From Saprospiraceae bacterium (GTDB taxonomy: Bacteria; Bacteroidota; Bacteroidia; Chitinophagales; Saprospiraceae), in NCBI GenBank assembly GCA_028280415.1, contig JANQLV010000048.1:62001-126000 (forward strand): a stretch of 64,000 nucleotides of DNA, written 5' to 3'. Positions 53,199 to 62,546 of this stretch are shown in pieces. The notes under the pieces are model-generated. The model saw only the letters and a program-made list of their open reading frames with translations. It did not search any database and was not told the DNA's origin. Within the stretch, counting starts at the first letter, position 1; every line of letters begins with the position of its first letter. Position numbers and translations under genes: made by a program.

Positions 53199-54255
53199 TT
53201 ATAGCGGCAGTCCTTTAGTTTTATCCAATGTGATTAGAGGGATTCAGAATTATGGCTATAAATGCCATTTGATTACCTCCGGAAATTCCGAAGGATTTCT
53301 GTCTAATCTGGAAAATGTTTCCTATCAATTTTTCAATTACCGGTTCCGTGAAAATAAATTATGGAGACTGGTACTTTATTTTTATACCCAACTCATTATT
53401 TTTTGTAAAGTTATTTTTAATCGTAAACCGGACTCCCTGATTTACATTAATACCTTATTGCCCTTTGGTGCGGCACTGGGGGGCTGGCTAAGTGGACAGA
53501 AAGTCATTTACCACATTCATGAGACCTCTCTTAAACCCTTGATACTAAAACGATTCCTGAAGTGGATCGCAAACTTAACGTCTGATTACTCTATTTATGT
53601 GTCCGAACATCTGCGCAAAACAGAAGGACTACCTGATAGTGAAGGGGCAACGATCCATAATGCCTTATCCGACCTTTTTAAAAATACGGCCGAACAGTAT
53701 AAATCAAAAGAGGCTAAGCATAGCCAAGATTTTAATGTACTTATGCTTTGCTCCTTAAAAAAATATAAAGGAGTATTGGAGTTTGTGAAACTATCCGAAA
53801 TGCTACCGGAAATCCGTTTTAAAATGGTTATTAATTCCGAACAATCAGCCATTGATCATTTTTTTAAAGAAATTGAAATACCTCCGAACCTTAGCATTTT
53901 TTCCAGTCAGAAAAACGTACATCCTTTTTATCAAAATGCTCATTTGGTACTCAATTTATCTCATCCTGAACAGTGGATAGAAACTTTTGGAATGACTATT
54001 CTGGAAGGAATGTACTATGGCCTGCCCTGCATTGCACCACCCGTCGGAGGACCTACGGAAATTGTTAAAAATGCCATAAATGGTTACCTGATCGATCAGA
54101 GGAACCTGGATGAAATTGCTGGAAAAATCATTGAATTATCCGAAGATAAAAACTTGTATCAGACTTTTTCGAACAATGCTTTGAGTCGTGCACTGGAGTT
54201 CAATTTTAAAGCGAAAATTGAAGAGATCAATCATATTCTTTGTGCAAAAATTTGA
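53155..54255 (+). CDS. Glycosyltransferase family 4
   Basis: 366 residues. N-terminal FIHLLNDYSGSPLVLSNVIR is the GT4 acceptor loop; LPFGAALGGWLSGQKVIYHI near 101 and VSEHLRKTEGLP near 149 continue the N-terminal domain. The donor-binding segment is LSHPEQWIETFGMTILEGMY near 268, then APPVGGPTEIVKNAINGYL near 299. It is the last gene of the tightly packed locus. The 44-base overlap with the previous gene is long but both reading frames are convincing, so the start could be internal. Confidence 0.88.
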   Translation: MKTIKNITFIHLLNDYSGSPLVLSNVIRGIQNYGYKCHLITSGNSEGFLSNLENVSYQFFNYRFRENKLWRLVLYFYTQLIIFCKVIFNRKPDSLIYINTLLPFGAALGGWLSGQKVIYHIHETSLKPLILKRFLKWIANLTSDYSIYVSEHLRKTEGLPDSEGATIHNALSDLFKNTAEQYKSKEAKHSQDFNVLMLCSLKKYKGVLEFVKLSEMLPEIRFKMVINSEQSAIDHFFKEIEIPPNLSIFSSQKNVHPFYQNAHLVLNLSHPEQWIETFGMTILEGMYYGLPCIAPPVGGPTEIVKNAINGYLIDQRNLDEIAGKIIELSEDKNLYQTFSNNALSRALEFNFKAKIEEINHILCAKI

Positions 54256-54308
54256 TGTTCCCCCTTCGAATCTTCAATCTAAAACCCCGATTTTTGAAGC
54301 CCCAAAAA

Positions 54309-54324
54309 TGGCATTCTCTTTGCT
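54309..54324 (+). promoter_or_regulatory. Sigma-54 (RpoN) type promoter, cassette A
   Basis: TGGCAT-TCTCT-TTGCT matches the -24/-12 consensus TGGCAC-N5-TTGCW with one mismatch, and the GG and GC doublets are exactly 10 bases apart. It lies 168 bases upstream of the first DUF1972 glycosyltransferase. The paralogous cassette has the same element in the equivalent place. Confidence 0.65.
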
Positions 54325-54491
54325 TTTACATCATTAACTAAACATTAATTGAGAAGACCATTTCTACCCCTGGCTAATATACCTCCCCATAAATATCTGG
54401 TTGTTCCCAATAAACATTCATTTTGAATGATTTAACAAATAAACCATATTAAGCTACTTTTATTTGTCCCTCTAGGATTAATAAAATGTAG

Positions 54492-55667
54492 ATGAAGAAT
54501 ATTGACTTACCCAGGCTGGGGATTATTGGAACTGTTGGTGTACCTGCGAAGTATGGAGGGTTTGAAACACTCGTTCATCATCTCGTATTAAATCTCAATA
54601 AAGAGTTTGATATCACAGTTTACAATAGCAAAAAAGCATATAAAATAGAGGAGAGAGTTAAGGAATGGAACGGCGCCAAAATGGTATATATGCCATTTCG
54701 TGCCAACGGATTTCAAAGTATCTTTTATGATTTGTTTTCCATGTTCCATGCACTGAAAAGGACAGATTTTATCCTGGTACTGGGAGTTTCTGCAGGTCTG
54801 TTTTTCCCATTAATAAAACTATTTTCTAAAAAAAGAATTGTCATCAACATTGATGGTCTGGAATGGAGAAGACCAAAATGGAATTGGTTTGCCAAGACTT
54901 TTTTATTATTAAGTGAAATGGTAGCCTGCAGGTTTGCAGATGAAATTATTACCGATAACAGAATTTTGAAAGAATACGTCAAAATCCGCTACAATCGTAT
55001 TAGTTCACTGATAGAGTATGGTGCGGATCATACAAACCCTCAGGAGGTAGGTGTGCAAAATCGATTAAACTATACTTTTTTAAATAAGAAATACGCCTTT
55101 AAAGTATCCCGGATCGAACCGGAAAATAATATCGAAATGATATTACAGGCATTTTCAGAATATGTGGATTTAGATTTGGTTTTAGTTGGAAACTGGGGAG
55201 ATAGTAATTACGGAAAGAAAATTAAAAAAGCCTATCAGCAATTTGAGAATCTTCATTTATTGGACCCAATATATGAAATCAGAGCGCTGGATGTACTGCG
55301 CTCAAATGCTTATATCTATGTTCATGGACACAGTGCGGGAGGAACGAACCCCTCATTAGTCGAGGCCATGTATCTGCAGATTCCAATTCTCTCATTTGAT
55401 GCTATTTTTAATCGAGTGACGACGAATAATCAGGCGATCTATTTTAGTGACATAAAAGGATTACAATACATACTTAAAAATTTGGATAATTATCCTTTGC
55501 TGGCTGTAGCAAAAAAATTAAAAGAAATTGCTGATCAGCAATATACCTGGAGTATTATCTCAAGTCGATATGCAAAGGTAATTGATGAAAATTATAGCCC
55601 CCCGATTAAAATACCTGAACAGGTGCCAATAGCGCATCTCGAACAGGTGCGCGTTCACGCGATATAA
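54492..55667 (+). CDS. DUF1972 glycosyltransferase (GT4-type), cassette A
   Basis: 391 residues. The N-terminal GIIGTVGVPAKYGGFETLVH is the DUF1972 signature; IDGLEWRRPKWNWFAKTFLL near 120 and YGADHT near 177 continue it. The donor side has KVSRIEPENNIEMILQAF near 202 and HGHSAGGTNPSLVEAMYLQI near 277. Related enzymes include bacterial rhamnosyltransferases, but the donor here is unknown. It closely resembles the gene at 59457 (same length, more than half of residues identical by eye). It is followed after 16 bases by the NHL/T9SS cargo, so it may glycosylate that protein or extend the nearby glycan. Confidence 0.9.
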   Translation: MKNIDLPRLGIIGTVGVPAKYGGFETLVHHLVLNLNKEFDITVYNSKKAYKIEERVKEWNGAKMVYMPFRANGFQSIFYDLFSMFHALKRTDFILVLGVSAGLFFPLIKLFSKKRIVINIDGLEWRRPKWNWFAKTFLLLSEMVACRFADEIITDNRILKEYVKIRYNRISSLIEYGADHTNPQEVGVQNRLNYTFLNKKYAFKVSRIEPENNIEMILQAFSEYVDLDLVLVGNWGDSNYGKKIKKAYQQFENLHLLDPIYEIRALDVLRSNAYIYVHGHSAGGTNPSLVEAMYLQIPILSFDAIFNRVTTNNQAIYFSDIKGLQYILKNLDNYPLLAVAKKLKEIADQQYTWSIISSRYAKVIDENYSPPIKIPEQVPIAHLEQVRVHAI

Positions 55668-55683
55668 TTAAAAGTGTTAATTT

Positions 55684-58050
55684 ATGAAAAATCTTCTGGT
55701 GTTGCTTTTGAGCGTAATGGTTTTGACGCTCAAGGCTCAAGAGGTTACTACAGTGGCAGGAACAGGATCAATTGGGGGAACAGATGGTCCAGCTGCCGAA
55801 GCCTCATTCAACAATCCCCACGGTATTGCCGCCGATAATCAAGGTAATATTTATGTAGCCGAACGTTACGGTCACAGAATTCGAAAAATTTCTTCTTCCG
55901 GTATTGTTACGACTCTGGCCGGCTCGGGAGAGGTTGGAAATGCTGATGGAATAGGTACTTCTGCCTCTTTTTATGAGCCCTGGGGCATCTGTGTAGGAGT
56001 AGATGGGAACATCTACGTCGCAGATACTAAAAATAACTTGATTCGCAAGATTACGCCTGCCGGGGAAGTTTCTACCTTCGCTGGTAATGGTAGTTATGGA
56101 ATTACCGATGGACCGGCCGAAGCGGCAAGCTTTGGTAATCCTACAGGGATCGATTCGGATCCCGAAGGAAATCTTTATATTGCCGATCACTTAACGCATA
56201 TCATTCGAAAAATTACGCCTGATGGTACCGTTTCCCGTATTGCCGGTGCACCTTTTTGCCATGGTTTGGTAGACGGGCCTTCCGGGAATGCTCTTTTTAA
56301 TCGTCCTTATGGACTTGCTTTTGATGAAGTTAGCGGGAATGTAATTATTGCCGATGAATGGAATCATGTCATTCGTTCTATTACTCCGGATGGAGCAGTA
56401 AAGACTATTGCCGGTAATGGAACACAGGGACATACCGATGCTGATGGAGATTATGCGACCTTTAATTATCCCTGGGATGTAACAACCGATGATCAGGGGA
56501 ATATTTTTGTTGCGGATGGCTATAATCATTCTATGAGGAAGTTGGTTCCTTCGGGAGGGGCACCTGCCAGTTATCTGGTAGCTACTTTTGCCGGAACGTC
56601 CGGAGATTCCGGTTATGCAGATGGCTATGGTACGGAAGCCAAGTTTAATGGAGCCGCAAGTCTGCACTACTCGAAGTCTTCGCAGGAAGTCTTTATAGCT
56701 GATACTTATAATAATATGATTCGAAAGATTGTCGATAATAATGAACAATCCATTATGCTGGATATCGTCAATAATGAGCAAGGAGTTATTTGTGAAAATG
56801 ACGAATGTAAGGCGATTGCTTTCCCTGCTGTCTTTGATACGTATATATTCTTCATCAATGGTGAAATCGTACAGAGTGGTTCAAATGGAGTGTATGCCAC
56901 AGAAAACCTGACGGCCGGAGAGTATAATATTATGGTACATGGAATAAGTACACATGGTTCTTTTATTTCGAATGAATTTACCATAACTATACAGCCCACA
57001 CCAACACCGCTTATTGAAACTGTAGGGGATCTGCCAATGCCGCAAGGTTCATCTGTACTTCTAAAAACCGATCCGGAGGCTATATCCTGTGTGTGGTCAA
57101 ATGGCGCAACAACAGAAACCATCGAAGTAGCCGAACCTGATATTATTACGGTAGACGTTCTTTATCCAAACGGATGTATTGGGACTTCTGAACCTGTGAA
57201 TGTTCAGCAATATTGTAATGTAGAAACGCCAATCATAGAATTTGCGGATAATAGCAATGATTGCGATTGCTTTATCAGCTCTACCACTTTAGTCACAGAT
57301 TATGAAGGAGGCGATATTCAGTGGTTATACTATGGCGTTCCAATTCCGGGAGCGACGGGTAATTCTTATGAAGTTACAGAGACCGGGGTATATCAAATTA
57401 TGGTGACCACCTATGAGCAACAGATATATTCCAATATTTTACATGCGCATATTAGCCAGCCATTTTTGGAAGACTTTACTGCTAATAAAACGACGATTGA
57501 TGAAGATGATCCGGTTGTAAAATTCAAACCGCATCTGTATTATAATTGGGGCTGGTATAGTTATAAATGGGAGTTTGGCGATCCTGATTCGGGGGATGAA
57601 AATACCTCTACGCAGAAAAGACCCAAGCATAAGTTTACAGGGGTAGGGACCTATACAATTTCTCTGGCCGTAACGGATAACTATACCGGTTGTGTTCAGA
57701 AAATTCAGAAACCGAATATGATCTCTTATATAGAAGAACTGGATGAAGGCGAGACCGGTAATTTTGCGAGTAATAATAATATCATCTTTATTCCCAATGC
57801 CTTTACTCCGAATGGAGATGGCGAGAATGATGTACTCTTTGTTCGCGGAGAAGAGATTGACGAAGTAGAGCTTTTTGTCTACAATCAAAATGGGCAGCTG
57901 GTCTTCCAATCCGATGATCAGGCAGAAGGCTGGGATGGAAACATCAACGGACAACCTGCTGCTAATGAAACCTATAGCTACAAGGCCAAGGTTAAAATGT
58001 CGAACGGCGATGAAGAAATGCGTTCGGGGAAAGTATTTTTAATTAGATAA
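55684..58050 (+). CDS. Secreted six-bladed NHL propeller with PKD module and T9SS type B sorting domain, cassette A
   Basis: 788 residues. Sec signal about 1-19 (ending TLKAQ). Residues about 20-350 contain six NHL units, each of the form GNIYVAE-or-D then IRKI (for example WGICVGVDGNIYVADTKNNL). An Ig-like region follows to about 590, including two modules absent from the paralogue. A PKD-like domain covers about 592-690 (WEFGDPDSGDENTSTQKRPK). The C-terminal 90 residues (IIFIPNAFTPNGDGENDVLF onward, ending GKVFLIR) are a CHU_C/type B T9SS domain, as on SprB-like adhesins. Type B cargo usually needs a PorP/SprF partner, encoded next. Confidence 0.92.
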   Translation: MKNLLVLLLSVMVLTLKAQEVTTVAGTGSIGGTDGPAAEASFNNPHGIAADNQGNIYVAERYGHRIRKISSSGIVTTLAGSGEVGNADGIGTSASFYEPWGICVGVDGNIYVADTKNNLIRKITPAGEVSTFAGNGSYGITDGPAEAASFGNPTGIDSDPEGNLYIADHLTHIIRKITPDGTVSRIAGAPFCHGLVDGPSGNALFNRPYGLAFDEVSGNVIIADEWNHVIRSITPDGAVKTIAGNGTQGHTDADGDYATFNYPWDVTTDDQGNIFVADGYNHSMRKLVPSGGAPASYLVATFAGTSGDSGYADGYGTEAKFNGAASLHYSKSSQEVFIADTYNNMIRKIVDNNEQSIMLDIVNNEQGVICENDECKAIAFPAVFDTYIFFINGEIVQSGSNGVYATENLTAGEYNIMVHGISTHGSFISNEFTITIQPTPTPLIETVGDLPMPQGSSVLLKTDPEAISCVWSNGATTETIEVAEPDIITVDVLYPNGCIGTSEPVNVQQYCNVETPIIEFADNSNDCDCFISSTTLVTDYEGGDIQWLYYGVPIPGATGNSYEVTETGVYQIMVTTYEQQIYSNILHAHISQPFLEDFTANKTTIDEDDPVVKFKPHLYYNWGWYSYKWEFGDPDSGDENTSTQKRPKHKFTGVGTYTISLAVTDNYTGCVQKIQKPNMISYIEELDEGETGNFASNNNIIFIPNAFTPNGDGENDVLFVRGEEIDEVELFVYNQNGQLVFQSDDQAEGWDGNINGQPAANETYSYKAKVKMSNGDEEMRSGKVFLIR

Positions 58051-58063
58051 ATCATCATCTTCT

Positions 58064-58119
58064 GTGTCTATATAGTTGTGTTTTTATTCTGGAAAATAAT
58101 CACATAACTATATAGACAC
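58064..58119. repeat. Long hairpin between cargo and PorP genes of cassette A
   Basis: GTGTCTATATAGTTGTG (58064-58080) pairs with CACATAACTATATAGACAC (58101-58119), a 17-bp stem with a small bulge, loop of about 20 bases. The loop start is T-rich, so the shape is not a textbook terminator. It could attenuate PorP expression relative to cargo or protect the message end. Confidence 0.6.
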
Positions 58120-58171
58120 GGCAATAAATCCCTCCTTAAAAAACTGGTGTTCATCGACAGATTGAATTGTC

Positions 58172-59146
58172 ATGAAAAAATTTTTATTATCAACGGTGTA
58201 TCTGCTGTGCTTCTTTTATAGTACCGCTCAGGAAGGACTTTTTTCGCAACCATTTCAAAGTGGATTACTTACCAATCCCGCTCTGATTGGTAATACTGAA
58301 GTAAAAACCCGAATTGGAGGTGTTTTTCGTACCCAGTGGAAAATCGAAGAAGCGCCTTACCAGAATTACGGAGCTTACTTCGAGTCGAAATTGAATAATT
58401 TTAAGTTTGGCCTTATTCTGAACCAGAGTAAAACAGGGGATGTAGGTTTCAAAAAAACAAGTTTTTTACTGGCTTCCGGGTTGAGTAAAAAACTGGGAAG
58501 AGGAAATAATAGAATCTCTTTCGGGGCCCAGTTTGGTTTATACCAGATGAATGTTGATTATGTAAAACTACAATTTGATAATCAGTATAATCCTGCTATT
58601 GGTTTTGATGCAACTTTAGGCACCGGAGAAGAATTTGAAGCAACTTATCTTATCCAGCCGGATATCAATATTGGATTGACCGCAGATTTTGAAATGCCTA
58701 CCAAGTCAAAAATAGAGGGGCAAATCGGTTTGTCAATCATCCATATCAATACTCCTGGAAGAACTTTCAATAAAGAAGATGTCCTTTTACCGATGAGTAT
58801 GATCATGCATGCCAAATTGAGAATTCATCTGAAAGAAAACTGGGCGATTGAACCACTGTTTATGCGTTATCAGCACGATTTAGATCATGAAACCAGATTA
58901 GGTTTAAATACCCAGTTTCGTTTGATTACGAATCAATTACTTCGCTTGGGTTTGGCCAATAATTTCGGGAATAAATTGACCTTTTTAGCCCAGTTTGAGC
59001 TGCGGAAATTTGCTATTGGTATGAGTATGGACGCTAATTTTTCCAATACGAATCAATTTAGTACCGACAATAATGTTTTTGAATTGAATATGATTTATAA
59101 TATTATAAAAACGGGCCCTAAAGTACATTATAAAGACGTTTTATAA
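58172..59146 (+). CDS. PorP/SprF-family T9SS outer-membrane protein, cassette A
   Basis: 324 residues with a Sec signal (ending FFYSTAQ) and the family start EGLFSQPFQSGLLTNPALIG (the usual form is QFMFNPLxxNPAxAG). The body is a predicted 14-strand barrel: GVFRTQWKIEEAPYQNYGAY near 50, FGLILNQSKTGDVGFKKTSF near 88 and strands ending ELNMIYNIIKTG. PorP/SprF proteins bind type B cargo and help secrete it or attach it to the surface or motility machinery. Its adjacent cargo is the NHL protein. A hairpin lies in the 121-base gap between them. Confidence 0.9.
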   Translation: MKKFLLSTVYLLCFFYSTAQEGLFSQPFQSGLLTNPALIGNTEVKTRIGGVFRTQWKIEEAPYQNYGAYFESKLNNFKFGLILNQSKTGDVGFKKTSFLLASGLSKKLGRGNNRISFGAQFGLYQMNVDYVKLQFDNQYNPAIGFDATLGTGEEFEATYLIQPDINIGLTADFEMPTKSKIEGQIGLSIIHINTPGRTFNKEDVLLPMSMIMHAKLRIHLKENWAIEPLFMRYQHDLDHETRLGLNTQFRLITNQLLRLGLANNFGNKLTFLAQFELRKFAIGMSMDANFSNTNQFSTDNNVFELNMIYNIIKTGPKVHYKDVL

Positions 59147-59171
59147 ACTATATTCGATCCAGTACCCATTC

Positions 59172-59187
59172 TGGCATTCTTTTTGCA
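59172..59187 (+). promoter_or_regulatory. Sigma-54 (RpoN) type promoter, cassette B
   Basis: TGGCAT-TCTTT-TTGCA has the GG-N10-GC spacing of RpoN promoters and differs from the cassette A site at only two bases over 16. It lies 270 bases upstream of the second DUF1972 gene. Confidence 0.65.
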
Positions 59188-59239
59188 ATTACCATTACAA
59201 ATCTAATCGCAATTCTAGGCGATTATTACTCTTCTAATC

Positions 59240-59384
59240 AACTGTTTTTATTGAATACCTGATTGGGTATAAATAAAATCAATTTTCTCTAAAAATTTAT
59301 TACTTATACTTAAGTAATTGGTCAATTCGATCTATTACTCCGTAAATAAGAAATTTTCTTATCCTTTAGGGAACTGTTTTTATT
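59240..59384 (+). repeat. 13-bp direct repeat in the cassette B leader
   Basis: AACTGTTTTTATT is at 59240-59252 and 59372-59384. Both copies lie downstream of the sigma-54 element, so a normal upstream activator site is unlikely; AT-richness makes chance possible. Confidence 0.3.
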
Positions 59385-59456
59385 TTGATCAGTGACAATG
59401 TCCCCTGATGCAGTAAATTTATTATTCGTCTTTCCCCCCGGTAATTTTTAAATTTT

Positions 59457-60632
59457 ATGAAAAGAAGAGAATTAAAAAGCCTGGGAATTGTTGGCACTGT
59501 GGGCGTTCCAGCAAAATATGGAGGATTTGAGACACTTGCACATCATTTGGTATTAAACTTGAATAAACAATTTAATATAACCGTCTATTGTAGCGAATCT
59601 GCCTACGAAGAAAAAGAGCGAGTAAGCCAATGGCAAGGTGCTCAGTTAGAATACATACCATTAAAAGCCAATGGATCACAGAGTATACTCTACGACTTAT
59701 GGTCTATGATCCGGGGAATTAAGCAAAATGATTATTTATTGATATTAGGGGTATCGGCTGGAATATTTATTCCCATTTTAAAGCTGTTTACGAAAAAGAA
59801 ATTCATTTTCAATATAGATGGCCTGGAATGGCGTCGACCCAAATGGAACTGGTTAGCAAAAAAGTTTTTGCTGTGGAGTGAAAAGATTGTATGTAAACAT
59901 GCCGATGAAATTGTTACGGATAATCGGATTTTGCAGGAATATGTAAAAATCAGATACAGCAGAGAAAGCCACTTAATTGAATATGGAGCAGATCATACAC
60001 AAAAACGGGCATTGAGTTCGAAAATTTTGGAGACTTTTCCATTTTTAAAAGATAAATATGCCTTTAAAGTTGCCCGGATTGAACCTGAAAATCATATCCA
60101 CACCGTCCTGGAAGCTTTTGCTAAAGTAAAGGATCAGACTTTGGTTTTGGTCGGTAACTGGAATGCAAGCTACTATGGGGAAAAACTTAGAAAGTACTAT
60201 AAACAATTTGAAAATCTGCACCTCCTTGATCCTATTTATGAAACCAGTCAGCTCGATGTGCTGCGGTCAAACGCTCATATTTATATTCATGGGCATAGTG
60301 CAGGGGGAACTAATCCTTCATTGGTTGAAGCAATGTCTCTGGAATTACCCGTAATCGCTTTTGATGCAATTTTTAATCGGGTAACGACAAATAATCAGGC
60401 AGTCTTCTTTAATGATGCTAAAGAGTTGGAAGATATATTGAAAAAAATTGAAGGATATCCACTTTTTACCATTGCTGAAAAGCTCAAAAAAGTGGCGGAT
60501 AGAAAATATACCTGGAAAAGTATTTCCAGTAAATATGCTAAGGTCTTCTTCGGAAAAACACTTAACGAAATACAACTACCGGAACTTAAGCCTGTACGGA
60601 TTAGAGAAGCAGCAGCGGAGGTGATGGTATAA
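59457..60632 (+). CDS. DUF1972 glycosyltransferase (GT4-type), cassette B
   Basis: 391 residues, the paralogue of the gene at 54492. It has GIVGTVGVPAKYGGFETLAH near 10, IDGLEWRRPKWNWLAKKFLL near 120, KVARIEPENHIHTVLEAF near 202 and HGHSAGGTNPSLVEAMSLEL near 277. Differences are spread evenly, with the N-terminal signature and the donor-binding segments most conserved, so both copies look functional rather than one being a relic. It is followed by the second NHL/T9SS cargo after 21 bases. Confidence 0.9.
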   Translation: MKRRELKSLGIVGTVGVPAKYGGFETLAHHLVLNLNKQFNITVYCSESAYEEKERVSQWQGAQLEYIPLKANGSQSILYDLWSMIRGIKQNDYLLILGVSAGIFIPILKLFTKKKFIFNIDGLEWRRPKWNWLAKKFLLWSEKIVCKHADEIVTDNRILQEYVKIRYSRESHLIEYGADHTQKRALSSKILETFPFLKDKYAFKVARIEPENHIHTVLEAFAKVKDQTLVLVGNWNASYYGEKLRKYYKQFENLHLLDPIYETSQLDVLRSNAHIYIHGHSAGGTNPSLVEAMSLELPVIAFDAIFNRVTTNNQAVFFNDAKELEDILKKIEGYPLFTIAEKLKKVADRKYTWKSISSKYAKVFFGKTLNEIQLPELKPVRIREAAAEVMV

Positions 60633-60653
60633 ATTAAACAGAATTAATTGGTA

Positions 60654-62546
60654 ATGAGAGGCTTTTTTGTAATTTTTCTGATACATTTCTTTTTTGCGAG
60701 CAAAGCTCAGGAGGTAATTACCATAGCTGGTTTGGTTGAAGTAGTAGGTGCTGCAGATGGACCGGCCCTGGAAGCGACTTTTAATAATCCACACGGAATT
60801 GCAGTGGATCTGGAAGGGAATGTATATGTTGCCGATCGCTTTGGTCATAAAATCAGAAAATATTCTCAAGATGGACAGGTAATGACCATTGCCGGCTCCG
60901 GTATCCCGGGGGATTCAGATGGCTCTGGGCTTGAAGCTACTTTTAATGAGCCCTGGGGAATCTGTGTCGGGGTAGACGGAAATCTCTACGTTGCAGATAC
61001 ACGGAATAATTTGATCAGAAAAATAAGTCCTGAAGGCATGGTTAGTACTTTTGCCGGCTCGGGAAGTTTCGGAGGATCGGATGGACAGGGAATCAATGCT
61101 ACTTTTGGCAATCCGACCGGAATTGAAACGGATACCGATGGAAACCTCTATATTGCAGATCACCTTACCCATGTCATTAGAAAAATAAGCCCGTCTGGTT
61201 TTGTTACAACTGTTGCTGGTATTCTCGGCTCACCGGGAAGCGAAGACGGGAATGGTTCTAATGCTCGTTTTTATCGTCCATATGGCTTGACACTTGATAA
61301 TGATGGAAATATTCTGGTTGCCGATGAATGGAATCACCTGATCCGCAAAGTTACACCCAATGGAGGTGTAACAACTATTGCCGGTACTGGTTCTATCGGG
61401 CACGTTGATGGAAACCCCGGGGAATCGGAGTTCAATTATCCCTGGGACATTACGGTTGATGACCTGGGGAACATCTATGTCGCAGATGGTTATAATCATG
61501 TCATTAGAAAATTGATGCCTACCGGCTCCATACCCGAATCTTATCAAGTAACTACCTACGTTGGACAATCCAATGCAACAGGTAGTGTTGATGGCTTTGG
61601 AACCAATGCATCTTTTAATGCCGCTACAGGGATTCATTTCTGGAATCAGACCAAGGAGATTTTTGTGGCGGACGCCTATAATAATCTGATCCGAAAAATT
61701 ATCGATATTGATCGCCCGACTGTAGCGGTGCAATTAGTGAATATAGCCATTAGTGATCCGGATAATATAGAAGATCAATTCTTTTGTTTTGGGACACCGA
61801 TGGAATTTGTAGCTAGTCCGGATACTTTATCGAATTATACTTTTTATGTAAACGGACAAATTGTCCAAAACAGTTCTTCGCCCGTTTATACCGCAGATGA
61901 TATACCGGTGGGCCATGCTAGTTTGATGGTAACGAGCACAAGCGTATTTGGCCTAATTGAATCTAATACGATCAATTTTACAGTTTCGGAGCAGTTGATT
62001 GAGGATTTTACCGCTGATCCGCTCCTTCTCGATTCCGAAAACGATGTATCCAATTTCGAAGTACTGTTGAATGATTATGAAAATATCTCTTATTACTGGG
62101 ATTTTGGTGATCCCGATTCAGCAGATGAAAATGTCTCGGAGCTGGAATACCCGACTCATCAGTATACAGCACCTGGTGTTTATACCGTAAGTCTGATAGT
62201 CGAGAACCATACAGGTTGCAGGGATACATTAACAAAAGAGAACTATATTATTTACAGACAAAATATTAAGGATTCCCAAATATTCGTACCCACTGCATTT
62301 ACACCCAATAATGATGGTGAAAATGATGTATTGTATGTCCGGGGAGAAGAGATTACTTCCATTGAGTTTTTTATCTATAATCAATGGGGAGAACTGGTGT
62401 TTCAAACAAATGATATTAATCAGGGATGGGATGGTTTTTTTAGAGGAAAGCCTGCTTCCAGCTGCACTTATACGTATCTGGTGAGAGCGGAACTGATCAC
62501 AGGTCAGCAAGAGGTACAATCGGGCCATGTTTCCATCATCCGTTAA
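60654..62546 (+). CDS. Secreted six-bladed NHL propeller with PKD module and T9SS type B sorting domain, cassette B
   Basis: 630 residues from the ATG at 60654 (MRGFFVIFLIHFFFASKAQE, a Sec signal); the TTG at 60648 is less likely. Six NHL units occupy about 20-345 (WGICVGVDGNLYVADTRNNL and similar). One Ig-like module is near 360-445, then a PKD domain near 446-535 (DFGDPDSADENVSELEYPTH), and a type B T9SS domain from about 543 (IFVPTAFTPNNDGENDVLYV). It is 158 residues shorter than the cassette A cargo because extra Ig-like modules are missing. The stop overlaps the next start by one base, so synthesis with its PorP partner is coupled. Confidence 0.92.
   Translation: MRGFFVIFLIHFFFASKAQEVITIAGLVEVVGAADGPALEATFNNPHGIAVDLEGNVYVADRFGHKIRKYSQDGQVMTIAGSGIPGDSDGSGLEATFNEPWGICVGVDGNLYVADTRNNLIRKISPEGMVSTFAGSGSFGGSDGQGINATFGNPTGIETDTDGNLYIADHLTHVIRKISPSGFVTTVAGILGSPGSEDGNGSNARFYRPYGLTLDNDGNILVADEWNHLIRKVTPNGGVTTIAGTGSIGHVDGNPGESEFNYPWDITVDDLGNIYVADGYNHVIRKLMPTGSIPESYQVTTYVGQSNATGSVDGFGTNASFNAATGIHFWNQTKEIFVADAYNNLIRKIIDIDRPTVAVQLVNIAISDPDNIEDQFFCFGTPMEFVASPDTLSNYTFYVNGQIVQNSSSPVYTADDIPVGHASLMVTSTSVFGLIESNTINFTVSEQLIEDFTADPLLLDSENDVSNFEVLLNDYENISYYWDFGDPDSADENVSELEYPTHQYTAPGVYTVSLIVENHTGCRDTLTKENYIIYRQNIKDSQIFVPTAFTPNNDGENDVLYVRGEEITSIEFFIYNQWGELVFQTNDINQGWDGFFRGKPASSCTYTYLVRAELITGQQEVQSGHVSIIR

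Larger units (their letters stand above)
59147..59456. other. Intergenic leader of cassette B
   Basis: 310 bases. The sigma-54 site is at 59172-59187, leaving a leader of about 260 bases to the ATG. It contains two copies of AACTGTTTTTATT (59240-59252 and 59372-59384) and no credible small gene. Confidence 0.6.

Noticed and set aside
56191-56781. 196-codon minus-strand frame opposite the cassette A NHL gene
   Set aside because: Ile/Arg-rich mirror of the repeated NHL codons; the plus-strand protein is unmistakable. The same applies to 61230-61733 in cassette B.
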